64,000 bases of DNA, taken from Ilumatobacteraceae bacterium. GTDB taxonomy: Bacteria; Actinomycetota; Acidimicrobiia; Acidimicrobiales; Ilumatobacteraceae. This document shows, one piece after another, positions 41,679 through 50,243 of the stretch (the first letter of the stretch is position 1; each line of letters begins with the position of its first letter). A model generated the notes under the pieces. The model searched no databases. It worked only from the letters and a program-made list of their open reading frames with translations, and was not told the DNA's origin. The translations under genes were made by a program, and so were the position numbers. The stretch covers positions 4,179,595 through 4,243,594 of the forward strand of contig JAWPMO010000001.1 in assembly GCA_033344875.1 (NCBI GenBank), written 5' to 3'.

Positions 41679-43826
41679 ATGACCCAACACCACCCCGATC
41701 TCGCTGACGAACAGGCGTACATCGATCACGCCTACGACTGTCTCGAAGAGAGCCGCGTGGTCGCCTGGAAGCTGCGTGACCTGAGTGAGGCCGATCTGGG
41801 TGGCACCTTCCAGGCCCGGTTCGAACGCAATGCGTTCGACGAAGCGCTCGTCAAGCGGTTGACCGATCTCGACCTCGGCAATGCCGCGCTCGTGTTCGGG
41901 CGGATCGACCGCTACCTCGTCGACGACGACGGCACGCAGGTCGGCGGCGAACTCGAGAGTTTCCACATCGGCCGCCTGGCGGTCGCCGAACAAGACGCCG
42001 AACCGGTCGTGGTCGACTGGCGGGCACCGGTCGCCGAACCGTTCTACCGCGCCACCGGCCGCGAGCCGATGGGCCTCGCGCGTCGGCGCCACTTCGCGGT
42101 CGAAGGCCGCAAGCTGATCGGCATCGAAGACGAACTCTTCGGCGAGGGGCACCTGGGTGTCGGCCACGACGAAGGGCTCGCCGACTCGGCCGCGTCGGGC
42201 GACCTGCGCGGCTACAGCACGTTGATCGCCTCGCTCGAACGCGGCCGGACCGGAACGCTCGGTGACATCGTCGCCACGATCCAGGGTGAGCAGGACGAGA
42301 TCATCCGGTCGCCGCAGCAGGGCGTCCTGGTCGTCCAGGGTGGCCCCGGCACCGGCAAGACGGTGGTCGCCCTGCACCGCGCCGCCTACCTGCTCTACAC
42401 GCACCGCTTCCCACTCGAAGACCAAGGTGTGCTGGTCATCGGCCCGAACCGCGTGTTCCTCCGGTACATCGAGCAGGTCCTCCCGTCGTTGGGTGAGGCA
42501 GGCATCGAGCAGGTCGTGCTCGGCGACCTCATCCCCGGCGTGTCGCTCGCGGCCCGCGGCGTCAACGACGACTCGTCGCTGGCGGCTCGGGTCAAGGGCG
42601 ACGTTCGGATGAGCGACGTCATCGACCATGCGGTCAACGATCGGGAGCGACCGTTGCGTGACGATCTCGTCCTGCCGTTCCGGTCGGGGTACGTGCGGTT
42701 GCGCGCCGCGGAGACCAACCGGATCGTCCGTCACGCCCGGCGACGCTTCCGCCGCCACAATGCCGCACGCAAATGGGTCGAGGGCGAGTGCTGGGCCGCG
42801 ATGGCGGCGACCTGGCGTGGCGACGAGGTCACCCCGCGCGACGTGCGCTCCGAGATCCGCTCGCTGCCCGAGATGCGCGAGGCGTTCGAACGCATGTGGC
42901 CGGTGCTGGCCCCCGCCGAGCTGCTCCACGATCTCTTCGGGTCGATGGGGTTGCTCCGCCTGGCCTCCGACGGCGTGCTCGAAGATCGTGAGTACAAGTC
43001 GCTGTACCGGCCCCGCAGCGAGTCGGTCCACGATGTGCGGTGGAGCCACGCCGACATCGCACTGCTCGACGACGCCCGCGAGGTACTCGGCCCGAAGCCC
43101 GGCAAGAACGGCAAGATCGACGAGTTCGACGAGATTCGCACGTACGGTCACATCGTGATCGACGAGGTCCAGGACCTCACGCCGATGCAGCTCAAGATGG
43201 CGACCCGCCGTTCGCTCAATGGTTCGATGACCGTGGTCGGCGACCTCGCCCAGGCGACCGGGCCGATGGCCCCCGACGACTGGGAGGACGTGCTCCAGCA
43301 CCTGCCGGATCGCAAGCCGGCACGCGTGATCGGCCTGTCGGTCGGGTATCGCATCCCGTCGCAGATCATGGAGATGGCCAACCGGGTGATGCTCGCAGCC
43401 ACCCCGAGCCTCCGGGCGCCGGAATCGGTGCGGGTCGGCGACTCGTCACCACGGGTGATCCGTGCCGACGACCTCGTCGCCGGCGTCGTCGACGAGGTCG
43501 CGCACCTGCGTCATGCGATGGCGTCGGGCAGCATCGCGGTGGTCGCGCCCGACGACCGGTGCGATCCGATCTCCGAGGCATTGCAGGCGCGCGGATTCGA
43601 ACACGGGCGAGCGGTGAGCAGCGGGCTCGACCAGTCGCTCACCGTGGTGCCGGTCAGTGTCGTCAAGGGTCTCGAGCTCGATGCCGTCGTGGTCGTCGAG
43701 CCGAGCGAGATCGTGAGCGGGCAGGAGCACGGGCTCCGTGCGCTCTACGTCGCACTGACCCGCAGCACGCAGCGCCTCTCGGTCGTCCACCACGACGACC
43801 TCCCGCCCGCCCTCCGTCAGAGCTGA
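41679..43826 (+). CDS. helD: HelD-family UvrD/Rep-like helicase (RNA polymerase recycling)
   Basis: 715 residues. An N-terminal coiled arm (about 10-70) with the HelD-typical ESRVVAWKLRDLSEADLGGTFQARFER is followed by a split SF1 core: Walker A GGPGTGKT near 223-230, Walker B VIDEVQDLTPMQLKM near 490, and motif VVKGLELDAVVVV with ALYVALTRSTQRL at the end. HelD strips stalled RNA polymerase from nucleic acid; actinobacterial members also protect from rifamycins. The length fits class II HelD. Its 3' end overlaps the convergent 43817-44398 gene by 10 bp. Confidence 0.9.
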   Translation: MTQHHPDLADEQAYIDHAYDCLEESRVVAWKLRDLSEADLGGTFQARFERNAFDEALVKRLTDLDLGNAALVFGRIDRYLVDDDGTQVGGELESFHIGRLAVAEQDAEPVVVDWRAPVAEPFYRATGREPMGLARRRHFAVEGRKLIGIEDELFGEGHLGVGHDEGLADSAASGDLRGYSTLIASLERGRTGTLGDIVATIQGEQDEIIRSPQQGVLVVQGGPGTGKTVVALHRAAYLLYTHRFPLEDQGVLVIGPNRVFLRYIEQVLPSLGEAGIEQVVLGDLIPGVSLAARGVNDDSSLAARVKGDVRMSDVIDHAVNDRERPLRDDLVLPFRSGYVRLRAAETNRIVRHARRRFRRHNAARKWVEGECWAAMAATWRGDEVTPRDVRSEIRSLPEMREAFERMWPVLAPAELLHDLFGSMGLLRLASDGVLEDREYKSLYRPRSESVHDVRWSHADIALLDDAREVLGPKPGKNGKIDEFDEIRTYGHIVIDEVQDLTPMQLKMATRRSLNGSMTVVGDLAQATGPMAPDDWEDVLQHLPDRKPARVIGLSVGYRIPSQIMEMANRVMLAATPSLRAPESVRVGDSSPRVIRADDLVAGVVDEVAHLRHAMASGSIAVVAPDDRCDPISEALQARGFEHGRAVSSGLDQSLTVVPVSVVKGLELDAVVVVEPSEIVSGQEHGLRALYVALTRSTQRLSVVHHDDLPPALRQS

Positions 43827-44398
43827 ACCCCGGTACAGATCGTCAGCAACCGGCCGGCGAGTCGATCGAGCACCTCGATGCCGTCGTCGACGAATCCCTT
43901 CCGTTGCCATCGGAGGCGCCGCTGTGGGACGAGTTCGAGCACGGTGACGACCATCGACGGAGCGGCGAGCAGGTGCAGCGCCACGGGGATGCGGGTGACG
44001 TGGTCGCCCGACAGGGCGCCGCGCCAGATCAGGTACCGGTCGCGCTCGGCGGCATCCGTCGCGTCGTGACCGACGTCGAACCCGGCGATCGGTTGGTCGA
44101 GCCAACGTCCGGAGACCGCAGCAGCGACGGCGGTCGACGGCCGCACGAGGAGGGGCCGGACGATGTCGGTGTCGCCGCCGCGCCGGGCACCCGTGACCGG
44201 GAGCCGTTGCCCCGGCCGGTGCCCGGGTCGAGCCTGGAGGTCGAACATCGCGATCCCCGCCCGGTGGAGCAGGTCGCCCGCGCCGCGGTTCCGGTGCTCG
44301 TCGCGATGGCCAGGTTCGCCGCCGTGCCCGCGTTCCGAGCTGTTCGTGGTGCCGGTCGCGAAGACCTCGAGTTCGCCCGGGCGGGCCCACTCGCTCAT
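43817..44398 (-). CDS. Hypothetical protein
   Basis: 193 residues, no domain I recognise. The N-terminal 90 residues are Gly/Arg/His-rich; the C-terminal half is more ordered (DRYLIWRGALSGDHVTRIPVALHLLAAPSMVVTVLELVPQRRLRW). No signal peptide or clear membrane helix. TACCGT lies 6 nt before the ATG at 44398, in the same pattern as neighbouring real genes, which supports expression. Convergent overlap of 10 bp with helD. Confidence 0.55.
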   Translation of the reverse strand: MSEWARPGELEVFATGTTNSSERGHGGEPGHRDEHRNRGAGDLLHRAGIAMFDLQARPGHRPGQRLPVTGARRGGDTDIVRPLLVRPSTAVAAAVSGRWLDQPIAGFDVGHDATDAAERDRYLIWRGALSGDHVTRIPVALHLLAAPSMVVTVLELVPQRRLRWQRKGFVDDGIEVLDRLAGRLLTICTGVQL

Positions 44399-44404
44399 GG
44401 ACCG

Positions 44405-44410
44405 ACGGTA
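44405..44410 (-). promoter_or_regulatory. -10 hexamer TACCGT, leaderless start
   Basis: TACCGT (minus strand) lies 6 nt before the ATG at 44398. Confidence 0.4.
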
Positions 44411-44437
44411 TCGCAGCGGACCGGTGGGTGTCGTCCG

Positions 44438-45043
44438 TCAGACGATCACCGGCCGGCGGCGGGGGGTGACGCCGATCCGGGTGAAGATCGGGAGAAAGAT
44501 CTGGGCGAGGGGGCCGATCGAGATCGCGTAGGCGATGGTGCCGATGCCGAACGTTCCGCCGAGCAGGATGCCCGTGACGAGCACGGCGAGTTCGATCGAG
44601 GTGCGCACGACTCGGATCGAACCTCGTCGGCGCGCGATCCCGGTCATCAGACCGTCGCGAGGGCCCGGCCCCATCCCGGCTCCGATGTACATGCCGGTGG
44701 CGATGCCGTTGCCGACGATCCCGAGGACGAGCAGGAGCCAACGCAGCCAGAGCTCGTCCACGTCGGGGATCACGACCAGGAACACCTCGACGCCCAGTCC
44801 GACCAACACCGCGTTGGCGACGGTGCCGACTCCGGGTCGTTCCCGCAGCGGAATCCACAGCGCGAGCACGGCGAAGCTGGTCAGCACGATCGTCGTACCC
44901 AACGACAGACCGACGGTGTCGGCGAGACCCTGGTGGAACACGTCCCACGGGTCGAGCCCGAGGTCGGCCCGCAGCAGCAGCGTCAGGCTGAACCCGTACA
45001 GCGCGAGGCCACACAGGAGCAGGGTGGTCCGGCGAGCGAGCAC
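44438..45043 (-). CDS. YczE/YitT-type integral membrane protein
   Basis: 201 residues from GTG 45043, fixed by TACCGT 6 nt upstream. About five membrane helices, with the family motifs LYGFSLTLLLRADLGLDPWDVFHQGLA and IGAGMGPGPRDGLMTGIARR. YczE-like proteins are membrane proteins of unknown mechanism. The pocket-like GPGPRDGLM loop is intact. Divergent from the MFS gene 82 bp away, each with its own -10 hexamer. Confidence 0.85.
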   Translation of the reverse strand: MLARRTTLLLCGLALYGFSLTLLLRADLGLDPWDVFHQGLADTVGLSLGTTIVLTSFAVLALWIPLRERPGVGTVANAVLVGLGVEVFLVVIPDVDELWLRWLLLVLGIVGNGIATGMYIGAGMGPGPRDGLMTGIARRRGSIRVVRTSIELAVLVTGILLGGTFGIGTIAYAISIGPLAQIFLPIFTRIGVTPRRRPVIV

Positions 45044-45049
45044 GGCAGC

Positions 45050-45055
45050 ACGGTA
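45050..45055 (-). promoter_or_regulatory. -10 hexamer TACCGT, leaderless start
   Basis: TACCGT (minus strand) lies 6 nt before the GTG at 45043. Confidence 0.45.
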
Positions 45056-45113
45056 GCGAGCTCGGCGTCGACCGGAGCCTCCGGTTCGCCGGGAGGCATC
45101 AGGGGGCCGGTTG

Positions 45114-45119
45114 TAGCGT
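45114..45119 (+). promoter_or_regulatory. -10 hexamer TAGCGT, leaderless start
   Basis: TAGCGT lies 6 nt before the GTG at 45126. Confidence 0.45.
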
Positions 45120-45125
45120 GCCGGG

Positions 45126-46316
45126 GTGAGTTCGGAGCCGGTCACCCAGCGCGGCTACAGCGCCGTCGACCGACGAGCGCTGGGTTCGGTCGCCACGCAG
45201 TTCTTCGTGAACGGTGCGGCGTTCGCTTCGTTCGTGCCGCGTCTGCCGGAGATCCGGGAGCGGGTCGGGGTGGGGCTCGACGGTCTCGGGCTGATCATGA
45301 CCCTCGCGATCACGATCGGGACGGTCGGGAGCCTCCAGGCGCCGCGCCTGATCGAACGCTTCGGCACGCGTTGGACCCTGGTCGTCGGCGGGGTGCTCCT
45401 GACCTCGGCGCTGCCGACCATCGGGTTCGCGACGGCGCCGGTCGTCTTCGTGTTCGGTGCCGCGGCGATGTTCGTCGCCGACGGGTTGGTCGACGTCTCG
45501 ATGAACCTGCAGGGCTCGTGGTTGAGCGCCCGGCGGCACGCCCCGGTCATGAACCGGCTCCACGGGCTGTGGAGTCTCGGCACCGTCGTCGGTGGACTCG
45601 TCGCTGCGCAGGCGGCGGCGTCCGGGGTCTCGCTGCAGACCCATCTCACGGTCGCTGCTGCGCTGATGCTCGCGTCGCTCACGTTCGTCGGTCGCGGCTT
45701 GCTCACGGTCGACGAGGGGCAGACCGACCGGGACGCCGACGCCGATGCGGAAGCGCCGTCCCCGAAGCGCACCGGCGCGGCTCGCTCCGCGCTGATCGTG
45801 CTGGCGGTTTCCGGTGCATTCTCGGTGACCGTCGAACTCGTGTCGGGCGACTGGGCTGCGTTCCGGCTGAGCGAGGACTTCGGCGCCACCGCCGGTTTCG
45901 CCGGGTTGGGCTACGTCGCGTTCACCGTGGGAATGACCGCCGGCCGACTCGGGGGCGATGCCGTCGTCATGCGGATCGGTGACGCGCGACTGCTCCGGTG
46001 GGCGATCGTCGTGTCAGGGCTGGGGCTCGCCGGCGCCGCGTTCGTCCCGAACCGGTGGGCGGTGCTCGCTGCGTACGGCGTCGCCGGCATCGGCACTTCC
46101 ACGTTCTTCCCGAAGTTGTACGACGACGCGGCCAGGTTCCGAGGCCGTCGAGGTACCGGGCTGGCGTGGCTCCGCACCGGATCGAGCGTGACCGCACTGA
46201 TGATCCCCACGCTCGTCGGAGTGCTGGCCGCCACCTCGCTGTCGGTCGGCGCGGCGACGGCGATCGTCACGCTGCCCTGTGTGGCCGGCTTGCTGGCCCT
46301 CTCGCTGCGTCGGTGA
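45126..46316 (+). CDS. MFS transporter, YbjJ-like
   Basis: 396 residues and about 12 helices. The first (TQFFVNGAAFASFVPRLPEIRERVG) and the segment MNLQGSWLSARRHAPVMNRLHGLWSLGTVVGG are typical of the YbjJ-like MFS subgroup of unknown substrate. An acidic inter-domain loop lies at about 198-218. GTG start supported by TAGCGT 6 nt upstream. The stop lies 1 bp before the convergent lipoprotein stop. Confidence 0.85.
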   Translation: MSSEPVTQRGYSAVDRRALGSVATQFFVNGAAFASFVPRLPEIRERVGVGLDGLGLIMTLAITIGTVGSLQAPRLIERFGTRWTLVVGGVLLTSALPTIGFATAPVVFVFGAAAMFVADGLVDVSMNLQGSWLSARRHAPVMNRLHGLWSLGTVVGGLVAAQAAASGVSLQTHLTVAAALMLASLTFVGRGLLTVDEGQTDRDADADAEAPSPKRTGAARSALIVLAVSGAFSVTVELVSGDWAAFRLSEDFGATAGFAGLGYVAFTVGMTAGRLGGDAVVMRIGDARLLRWAIVVSGLGLAGAAFVPNRWAVLAAYGVAGIGTSTFFPKLYDDAARFRGRRGTGLAWLRTGSSVTALMIPTLVGVLAATSLSVGAATAIVTLPCVAGLLALSLRR

Positions 46317-46317
46317 A

Positions 46318-46746
46318 TCAGCTGCGGCCAAGGTAGGCGTCGTTCACGTCGGCGAGGATCTTGTAGCCCTTGCTGGCGTCGGCCGGGCGGCGCCGCTCGA
46401 CCCCGGTGCGAGCGAGTTCGATCGCCTGCTGGAAGTTGAACAGGTCGTCGGGATCCTCGGCGCGGATCTGACGCTCGGCGACCCGCCACAGCTCGTCGAG
46501 TCGGTCGAGGGTCTCGACGGCGTCGTCGTCGTCGATGATCCGTTGATCGAGGTCGAACATGAGTCGCTCGATGTCGGTGAGCAGTTCGCCGATGGGCGCG
46601 TCGTCCTCGACCGGCGCGAGCGTGGTGGTGGTGGCGTCGGGTGAGGTGTCGACGGTGGTGACGGATTCGTCGACGAAGGTGGTGCCGCACGCCCCCAGCG
46701 TGAGCACGGCGACCAGGGCGAGGGCCCCGGCGGCGGGTCGAGTCAC
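46318..46746 (-). CDS. Small lipoprotein, unknown function
   Basis: 142 residues from GTG 46746. Lipobox LTLGAC (Cys20), short Thr/Asp tether, then a helical acidic domain (IGELLTDIERLMFDLDQRIIDDDDAVETLDRLDELWRVAERQI). No known domain. The GTGA overlap with the upstream metal-dependent regulator shows it is translated together with it, so a metal-related surface role is possible but not shown. Confidence 0.75.
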   Translation of the reverse strand: MTRPAAGALALVAVLTLGACGTTFVDESVTTVDTSPDATTTTLAPVEDDAPIGELLTDIERLMFDLDQRIIDDDDAVETLDRLDELWRVAERQIRAEDPDDLFNFQQAIELARTGVERRRPADASKGYKILADVNDAYLGRS

Positions 46747-47402
46747 GCGGTGACCAGGATCCGTTCGCTCGCAAAGGCGCCGACCCCCACGTGGCGCCCG
46801 TCGATCTCGATCGTCATGGTGCCGTCGGGTGACGACGCCGTGATGACACCGGTGCAGCCCGGACGGAGCGACGACTCCTCCAGGAACTCGAGCAGCCCGG
46901 GTGTGAACTCGAGTTCCTCGGGAATGCGACGGACCGTGAACTGCTGCCCGACCGGCTGATCGGAGAGTGGCTTCGAGTCGGGCTCGACGTAGTCGCTGCC
47001 CGGGATCGGGTTGCCGTGCGGGCAGGTGGTCGGCGAGCCGAGCATGTGGTCCATCGCCTGCTCGACGTTCTCGCTCATGATGTGCTCCCACTTGCCGGCC
47101 TCGTGGTGGGCCTCGGCCCACGACAGTTTGAGGACGTCGGTGAGGAACCGTTCGGCGAGCCGGTGGCGGCGCACGACCCGCTGCGCGAGTTCGAGGCCGC
47201 TGGCGGTCAATTCGATCGAGCCGTCGTTCGTGATGAGCCCTTCGTGTTCGAGCTTGCGGATCATCTCGCTGACTGCCGGGCGACTGACCTGCAGACGTTC
47301 GGCCATGCGCGCCTGGATGATCTCGACGTCGTCCTCGGCGAGTTCGAAGATGCACTCGCAGTATTCCTCGAAGGCTGGATGATGCTCTCCGGCGGCAGGC
47401 AT
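46743..47402 (-). CDS. DtxR/MntR-family metal-dependent repressor
   Basis: 219 residues: winged helix (about 1-65), dimer and metal domain (66-140), C-terminal FeoA/SH3-like domain (150-219). Compared with DtxR, H80, E84, H99, E106 and H107 match ligands H79, E83, H98, E105 and H106. The primary-site M10 position is Glu (E13, in FEEYCECIF) and the C102 position is Gly (G103, HEAGKWEH). E13 and E16 instead recall the MntR D8/E11 pair. Whether it senses iron or manganese is therefore open. TAGACT lies 6 nt before the ATG. It could act on the box before bfd-bfr. Confidence 0.88.
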   Translation of the reverse strand: MPAAGEHHPAFEEYCECIFELAEDDVEIIQARMAERLQVSRPAVSEMIRKLEHEGLITNDGSIELTASGLELAQRVVRRHRLAERFLTDVLKLSWAEAHHEAGKWEHIMSENVEQAMDHMLGSPTTCPHGNPIPGSDYVEPDSKPLSDQPVGQQFTVRRIPEELEFTPGLLEFLEESSLRPGCTGVITASSPDGTMTIEIDGRHVGVGAFASERILVTA

Positions 47403-47408
47403 GCCCCC

Positions 47409-47414
47409 AGTCTA
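47409..47414 (-). promoter_or_regulatory. -10 hexamer TAGACT, leaderless start
   Basis: TAGACT (minus strand) lies 6 nt before the ATG at 47402. Confidence 0.45.
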
Positions 47415-47457
47415 CGGGCTCTCGGGAGCGGTGTGTCCGGCGGCCAGAACTCGCAGG

Positions 47458-49116
47458 TCAGCCGCGCTTGAGGCGGCGATACCAGCTGTCGCCGTAACGC
47501 AGGCGCCGTTCGAGCTGATCGACGGTCGCCGAGGCGACCTTGGGCACCCCCGCGAGCCGGTTGAGTTCGCCCTGCACCCGGGCGTGACCCCAGCCGGTGA
47601 TGTCGACGAGGCGTTTGGCGAGGTCGGCGTTGCGCGTGCGGAGATCGTCCTTCTGTTCGGCGACGCTGAGCGAACTCCACGACACGAGACCGGCCTCGGT
47701 CGGGACGTCGGGCAGATCGATCGCGAGCGCGGGGTCTTCCTCGAACACCGGCGACGGCGGATCGGGCTCGTCGTCGAACATCTCCACGCCCGACTCGGTG
47801 ACGGCGTGGAACTTGATGCCGGTCGCGGTCGACGACACGACGGAGAACAGCGACAGCTGCTCGGCGAGGTCGTCGGCGTGGACCTGCCGGTCGAGTTCGC
47901 CCTGCTCGGAGAACTCGTCGTCGTTCTGGCTCGGTGGCCGCAACACGTGACGTCGGGCCTCGGCGATCTGGAACGCATGGTGGCGAAGCCGAGGGTCGTC
48001 GGGGACGTACACGTACGCCTTCTGGGTGGCGCGGCCGGCCTGCCACCGCACGAAACGCCCGACCGCCTGCCGGAAGAAGAGCTCGGTCGACGTGGTGGTC
48101 GAGTACACCCCGACCCGGAGGCGGGGGATGTCGACGCCCTCGGAGACCATCCGCACCGCGACCAGCCATGGCCGGTCGTTCTGGGCGAACTCGGCGATCT
48201 TGCGCGACGCCTGTGGGTCGTCGCTCACGACGACGTCCGCGGTGGTGTTGAACCGGTTGCGGAGCAGGCGGGCGATGCCCTGGGCGTGCTCCTGGTCGAT
48301 CGCGATCGCGAGCCCGCCGGCGTCGCGCTGCTCCTGGCGGATCTGACGCAGACGGTCGTGGGCCTGCCCGAGCACGGTCGGCAACCAGTCGCCGTCGAGC
48401 GACAGCGCGGTCCGGAGCCGCGCAGACACCTGGTCGCGGGCGAGCTCGTCGTTGAAAGTCGCCCGCAGCACATCGCCCGACGGGGTGCTCCACTCCATCT
48501 GGCCGTCGACGCGTGGGAAGTACACCGGCCGCACGACGCCGCCGTCGCGGAGCGCGTCGGCGTAGCCGTAGGTGTAGTCCGAGTGCGCGAGATCGCCCTC
48601 GGCGGTGACGTCGTACCGGACGAACGGGATCTTGGCGCTGTCGCTGCGGAACGGGGTACCCGACAACGACAGCCGCTTGTCGGCGAGCTCGAACGCCCGG
48701 CGGATGCCGTCACCCCACGCTCGCTCGTCGCCGGCGTGGTGCACCTCGTCGAGGATCACCATGCCGCCGGCGGCCAGTCCGCGCAGCGCGTCGGCGGAGG
48801 CGGGCATCGAGACCTGCTGGTAGGTGGTGACGATCCCGTGCACGTCGCGGGCGATGCCCTGTCCGGGCCCCCAGTCGGGATCGAGTTGGAGGCCCATTCG
48901 GTGCGCCGCGAGCGACCACTGGATCTTCAGGTGGCTGGTGGGAGCGACCACGATCAGGCGTCGCTGTTCCTCGGCCAGGGTGGCGCGAGCGCACGTGAGT
49001 GCGAACGTGGTCTTGCCGGCACCCGGGGTGGCGACGGCGAGGAAATCGGGTCCGTCGCTCGCGTTGAAGAGGTCGAAGGCTTCGCGCTGCCAGGGGCGGA
49101 GGGTGACGGTGCTCAC
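47458..49116 (-). CDS. DEAD/DEAH-box helicase (SF2)
   Basis: 552 residues from GTG 49116 (VSTVTLRPWQREAFDLF). Q-type motif LRPWQREA, Walker A ATPGAGKTT near 29-37, Walker B MVILDEVHHAG, motif III LSLSGTPFRSD, and motif VI FRQAVGRFVR. The ERCC3/RecG-like arrangement with DEVH suits a DNA translocase or helicase. The C-terminal 150 residues are acidic then basic with no known domain; they hold a helical DITGWGHARVQGELNRLAG unit that may bind DNA. Standalone gene; the specific process is unknown. Confidence 0.85.
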   Translation of the reverse strand: MSTVTLRPWQREAFDLFNASDGPDFLAVATPGAGKTTFALTCARATLAEEQRRLIVVAPTSHLKIQWSLAAHRMGLQLDPDWGPGQGIARDVHGIVTTYQQVSMPASADALRGLAAGGMVILDEVHHAGDERAWGDGIRRAFELADKRLSLSGTPFRSDSAKIPFVRYDVTAEGDLAHSDYTYGYADALRDGGVVRPVYFPRVDGQMEWSTPSGDVLRATFNDELARDQVSARLRTALSLDGDWLPTVLGQAHDRLRQIRQEQRDAGGLAIAIDQEHAQGIARLLRNRFNTTADVVVSDDPQASRKIAEFAQNDRPWLVAVRMVSEGVDIPRLRVGVYSTTTSTELFFRQAVGRFVRWQAGRATQKAYVYVPDDPRLRHHAFQIAEARRHVLRPPSQNDDEFSEQGELDRQVHADDLAEQLSLFSVVSSTATGIKFHAVTESGVEMFDDEPDPPSPVFEEDPALAIDLPDVPTEAGLVSWSSLSVAEQKDDLRTRNADLAKRLVDITGWGHARVQGELNRLAGVPKVASATVDQLERRLRYGDSWYRRLKRG

Positions 49117-49192
49117 GGGACCGTCGATTCTGGCCGCTGGGACGTCACTGCCCAACCTTCCCGGAAACTGTCCCCGGAACGAGGAACCGCAC

Positions 49193-49213
49193 GGAGCGAA
49201 CCCGGTTCGCTCC
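49193..49213. repeat. 21-bp palindrome, copy 1
   Basis: Arms GGAGCGAACC and GGTTCGCTCC around a central C. Identical to the copy at 50244-50264. It lies between the divergent helicase and AraC genes, 64-84 bp before the mini-ORF at 49277. Confidence 0.7.
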
Positions 49214-49263
49214 GTTGGGTCCTGGGAAGTTCACCTCGACCCGGTCCACCCCGTCGTCTCGGA

Positions 49264-49269
49264 TACCGT
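49264..49269 (+). promoter_or_regulatory. -10 hexamer TACCGT before a mini-ORF
   Basis: TACCGT lies 7 nt before an ATG at 49277, which opens a 9-codon frame leading into the AraC gene. Confidence 0.4.
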
Positions 49270-49276
49270 CGGCGGT

Positions 49277-49306
49277 ATGCCGCGACCCGGGGCGCCCGAT
49301 CGGTGA
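49277..49306 (+). CDS. Nine-residue leader ORF coupled to the AraC gene
   Basis: ATG followed by PRPGAPDR and TGA. The stop overlaps the GTG start of the AraC-family gene (GTGA), and TACCGT sits 7 nt before the ATG. This would give a leaderless mRNA whose first ribosome hands over to the AraC frame by coupling. Peptide composition suggests no independent function. Confidence 0.35.
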   Translation: MPRPGAPDR

Positions 49307-49752
49307 GCACGCCGAAACCCATCGCCGAGGCCACGCTGGTGCAGTTGCGGCGGGCCCGCGACCTCGCCGACCGACACTTCTCCGAGCCGCTCGACCTCGA
49401 TCGGCTCGCCGGAGCCGCGATGCTCAGCAAGTACCACTTCCATCGGCTGTTCACAGCGACGTACGGCCGCACACCGGCGACGTACGTGTCGGAGCGACGG
49501 ATCGAGCGGGCCCAGGATCTGCTCCGAGCGACCAACCTGACGGTGACCGAGGTCTGCTTCGCGGTCGGCTTCTCGAGCCTCGGTTCGTTCAGCAGCAGAT
49601 TCCGCGAGATCGTCGGCGAGACGCCGAGCGACTTCCAGCGTCGCTACGGCGGCAACGCGCCCCGAATCCCCGGGTGCTACGTGTTCATGTGGGGATTGGC
49701 CGAACGCAAGTCCGCAAGCGGGGAGAAGCCACCGATCGAAGCCGACTCGTAG
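49303..49752 (+). CDS. AraC-family transcriptional regulator (DNA-binding domain only)
   Basis: 149 residues from GTG 49303. Two AraC helix-turn-helix units occupy 12-112: LDLDRLAGAAMLSKYHFHRLFTATYGRTP and LTVTEVCFAVGFSSLGSFSSRFREIVGETPSDFQRR. There is no N-terminal sensor domain, as in small SoxS/MarA-like regulators. The next gene on the same strand, 10 bp away, is a VOC protein, a pairing common in actinobacteria, so it probably controls that gene. C-terminal tail of about 35 residues with Lys/Pro. Confidence 0.88.
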   Translation: MSTPKPIAEATLVQLRRARDLADRHFSEPLDLDRLAGAAMLSKYHFHRLFTATYGRTPATYVSERRIERAQDLLRATNLTVTEVCFAVGFSSLGSFSSRFREIVGETPSDFQRRYGGNAPRIPGCYVFMWGLAERKSASGEKPPIEADS

Positions 49753-49755
49753 CGT
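49750..49755 (+). promoter_or_regulatory. -10 hexamer TAGCGT, leaderless start
   Basis: TAGCGT lies 7 nt before the ATG at 49763 and overlaps the AraC stop codon. Confidence 0.4.
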
Positions 49756-49762
49756 CGGGCAC

Positions 49763-50215
49763 ATGATCACCAACGTTTCCCTCGTCAGCGTCTGGGTCAC
49801 CGACCACGACGCCGCCAAGACCTTCTACACGGAGACCCTCGGGTTCGAGGTCGGCGACGACCTGATGCTCGGGCCGGACTTCCGCTGGCTCACCGTTTTT
49901 CACCCCTCGCAGCCAGAGCTGCACCTGCACCTCACACAGCCCGGCCCGCCGCTGTCGGACGAACTGGTGGCGGCGATGCGGCGAGCCCAGGCCGAGGGAG
50001 GATTGCCGGGTGTCGGCCTCAACGTCGACGACTGCCGAGCGACCCATGCCGAGTTGGCCGCCAAGGGCGTCGAGTTCCTCCAGGAACCCCAGGACCGTCC
50101 GTACGGGGTCGAGGCGCTGATGCGCGACAACTCGGGCAACTGGATCGTTCTCGTGGAGCCGAAGGCCTACACCGACGCCGACTTCGAGGGCTTCGAGGGC
50201 TTCGACCCGAGCTGA
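49763..50215 (+). CDS. VOC-superfamily (glyoxalase/dioxygenase-fold) protein
   Basis: 150 residues, one paired beta-alpha-beta-beta-beta module: VSLVSVWVTDHDAAKTFYTETLGFEVGDDL and the second half VGLNVDDCRATHAELAAKGVEFLQEPQDRPYGVEALMRDNSGNWIVLVEP. Metal-site residues His/Glu are only partly recognisable (ELHLHL, IVLVEP). Substrate unknown; resistance or detoxification is typical of family members next to AraC genes. TAGCGT lies 7 nt upstream of ATG. Confidence 0.88.
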   Translation: MITNVSLVSVWVTDHDAAKTFYTETLGFEVGDDLMLGPDFRWLTVFHPSQPELHLHLTQPGPPLSDELVAAMRRAQAEGGLPGVGLNVDDCRATHAELAAKGVEFLQEPQDRPYGVEALMRDNSGNWIVLVEPKAYTDADFEGFEGFDPS

Positions 50216-50243
50216 TCGGCCGCCTCGGCTGGAACACTGGCGA

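Noticed and set aside
37483-46746. LPXTG/LAXTG substrate for the sortase
   Set aside because: No predicted protein in the window has such a motif followed by a helix and basic tail.
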